A stretch of 6,631 nucleotides of DNA from Thermoplasmatales archaeon ex4484_36 (GTDB taxonomy: Archaea; Thermoplasmatota; Penumbrarchaeia; Penumbrarchaeales; EX4484-36). Positions 5,599-6,631 of the stretch are shown one piece after another. The position numbers were made by a program, and so were the translations under genes. The notes under the pieces are model-generated. The model searched no databases and was not told the DNA's origin. It saw nothing but the letters and a program-made list of their open reading frames with translations. Where the stretch lies: contig NJDV01000093.1 of NCBI GenBank assembly GCA_002254765.1, positions 1 through 6,631 of the forward strand, given 5' to 3'. Within the stretch, counting starts at the first letter, position 1. The number at the start of each line of letters is the position of its first letter.

Positions 5599-6084
5599 AT
5601 GGCATCCGAAAGCATATCACAGCTGATCTGGTTCATAGCAACGGTCCTCATCACAACCTCTGTGGCACTCCTCTTCATAAACATCATAGACGATTATGGG
5701 GGCGTCCTCACAGAGAGGGCCAGCAGACTGAGGGGAGAGGTCTCAGCGGACCTTGAAATCATAAACGATCCGATGGCAGTCCCTTACGATAACACCACAG
5801 GTAACATCACCTTCTACATCAAGAACACCGGGAGCATACGATTGAGCATCGTAGACCTTGTGGTAGCAGCCAATGGTGTCGCTCGGGGAGGCAGTGAGAT
5901 ATCAACCAGGATCTTGGGCGGCGGGGAGTGGGACCCTGGAAAGGTTCTTGTGACCTCCTTCAACGTCGGAAACCTCACCCGGGGGGTGGATTATCACGGA
6001 TGGGCACAGACCTCCGGGATAACGGAGGGGGGAAAGCTTGCCGGGACCGCATGGGACACCATCGAGTTTCAGATAGCTTCTTGA
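5599..6084 (+). CDS. flaG: Archaellum stator protein ArlG (FlaG)
   Basis: ArlG is the partner of ArlF: a membrane-anchored beta-sandwich protein that forms filaments outside the membrane in studied archaea and is capped by ArlF. The 161-residue product has one N-terminal membrane helix at 9-29 (LIWFIATVLITTSVALLFINI), a short linker helix at about 30-45, and a beta domain with the family-like segment NITFYIKNTGSIRLSIVDLVV at 69-89 and the loop GGEWDPGKVLV at 108-118. Three sequons (NTT, NIT and NLT) fit an extracytoplasmic domain. A glycine-rich insertion, HGWAQTSGITEGGKLAGTAW, near the end (133-152) makes it slightly longer than the compact form I recall. It starts 12 bases after arlF and ends 8 bases before arlH. 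The start is fixed by AAGGAGG. Confidence 0.92.
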   Translation: MASESISQLIWFIATVLITTSVALLFINIIDDYGGVLTERASRLRGEVSADLEIINDPMAVPYDNTTGNITFYIKNTGSIRLSIVDLVVAANGVARGGSEISTRILGGGEWDPGKVLVTSFNVGNLTRGVDYHGWAQTSGITEGGKLAGTAWDTIEFQIAS

Positions 6085-6092
6085 GGGATATC

Positions 6093-6631
6093 ATGACAGA
6101 GAGATACAGTTCCCACAGGATGGTCCTGTACGACCTTGAAAGAGACGGTCTTCACAGACATCTGGGAGGTGCGATCCCGAAGGGGAGCCTCATGGTGATC
6201 TTAGGGGAGGTGGGGTCGGGAAAAAGCGCAGTGCTGGAGAGACTCATCTACGGGATGCTACTTCACAATCACACAATCACTATGGTCTCAACTGAGATGA
6301 CCACCAAGGAGTTCATTAATCAGATGGACTCCCTCGACTACCCCATCAAGAGGTTCATCCTGACAAGGGCCCTGAGGTATGTGCCGGTGTTTCCCCTCTT
6401 CGGTAAAAGCAAACCCCGGGGTGATTTTCTGCGCAGGGTTATGGAAACGGAGGGGCTCTATAAAACGGAGGTCACCGCCTTTGACACATTCTCAGCCCTC
6501 GTTAAACACGACATCAACGAGGACACCGCTCTTCAGACCATCTCCTTCTTCAAGAAGATCGTGGGGAGGAACAAGCTGGTGATTCTGACAATAGATCCCA
6601 AGGAAGGGATCATGGAGCACATCATGTACGT
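6093..6631 (+). CDS. flaH: Archaellum KaiC-like ATP-binding protein ArlH (FlaH), 3'-truncated by the window
   Basis: ArlH is a RecA/KaiC-fold nucleotide-binding protein that sits under the platform protein ArlJ and works with the motor ATPase ArlI; its nucleotide state is thought to control motor assembly or switching. The first 179 codons are present and open to the right edge; the full protein is usually about 230 residues. The Walker A motif GEVGSGKS is at residues 38-45 (6204-6227). A Walker B strand TEVTAFDTFSAL at 125-136 has Asp131, and a later strand LVILTID (162-168) belongs to the same fold. STEMTTKEFINQM (66-78) matches the strand-helix after the P-loop helix. The ATG at 6093 follows GAGGGAT, which overlaps the arlG stop. 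No membrane segment is present, in line with a cytosolic motor component. arlI should follow to the right. Confidence 0.93.
   Translation, partial: MTERYSSHRMVLYDLERDGLHRHLGGAIPKGSLMVILGEVGSGKSAVLERLIYGMLLHNHTITMVSTEMTTKEFINQMDSLDYPIKRFILTRALRYVPVFPLFGKSKPRGDFLRRVMETEGLYKTEVTAFDTFSALVKHDINEDTALQTISFFKKIVGRNKLVILTIDPKEGIMEHIMY

Noticed and set aside
6379..6582. Plus-strand open frame of 67 codons
   Set aside because: It overlaps arlH in another frame; arlH has a Walker A motif and stays open to the edge of the window.

Overview
The window is archaeal and most likely euryarchaeal in the broad sense. The evidence is an archaellum (archaeal flagellum) operon containing ArlC/D/E-type scaffold sequence, the euryarchaeal arrangement, and no sign of the crenarchaeal ArlX. 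Strong GGAGG-type ribosome binding sites precede the genes. Codon use is rich in ATA (Ile) and AGG/AGA (Arg) on a fairly GC-rich background, which is compatible with a thermophile, but I cannot name a genus. All genes are on the + strand. No RNA gene, mobile element or CRISPR array was seen.

Bases 1-3759 hold the remains, or an error-containing copy, of one very large envelope protein whose 5' end lies outside the window. It reads in frame 3, then 1, then 2, then 1 again, so there are three frameshifts, near 1025-1050, 1365-1385 and 2500-2520. Read through, it would be about 1250 residues plus a missing N-terminus. The order is: a sequon-rich ectodomain of beta-sandwich repeats with one thrombospondin-3-like calcium-loop motif, a membrane-proximal CARDB-like domain, about four transmembrane segments, a long helical region, two tandem related beta-sandwiches, and an extremely acidic tail.

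Bases 3785-6631 hold the archaellum operon, tightly packed: archaellin arlB (flaB), a fused arlC-D/E scaffold gene, the stator genes arlF and arlG, and the start of the KaiC-like ATPase gene arlH, which runs off the right edge. arlI and arlJ would be expected further right. Intergenic gaps are 34, 19, 12 and 8 nt. ArlB forms the filament; ArlF and ArlG link the motor to the cell envelope; ArlC/D/E forms the cytosolic ring that links the motor to chemotaxis; ArlH works with the motor ATPase ArlI.

The most interesting item is the large envelope protein directly upstream of, and possibly carrying the promoter for, the archaellum operon. Its broken reading frame stands beside intact motility genes. 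Its function is not recognised; a role in envelope structure or in anchoring the archaellum is a guess from position alone.
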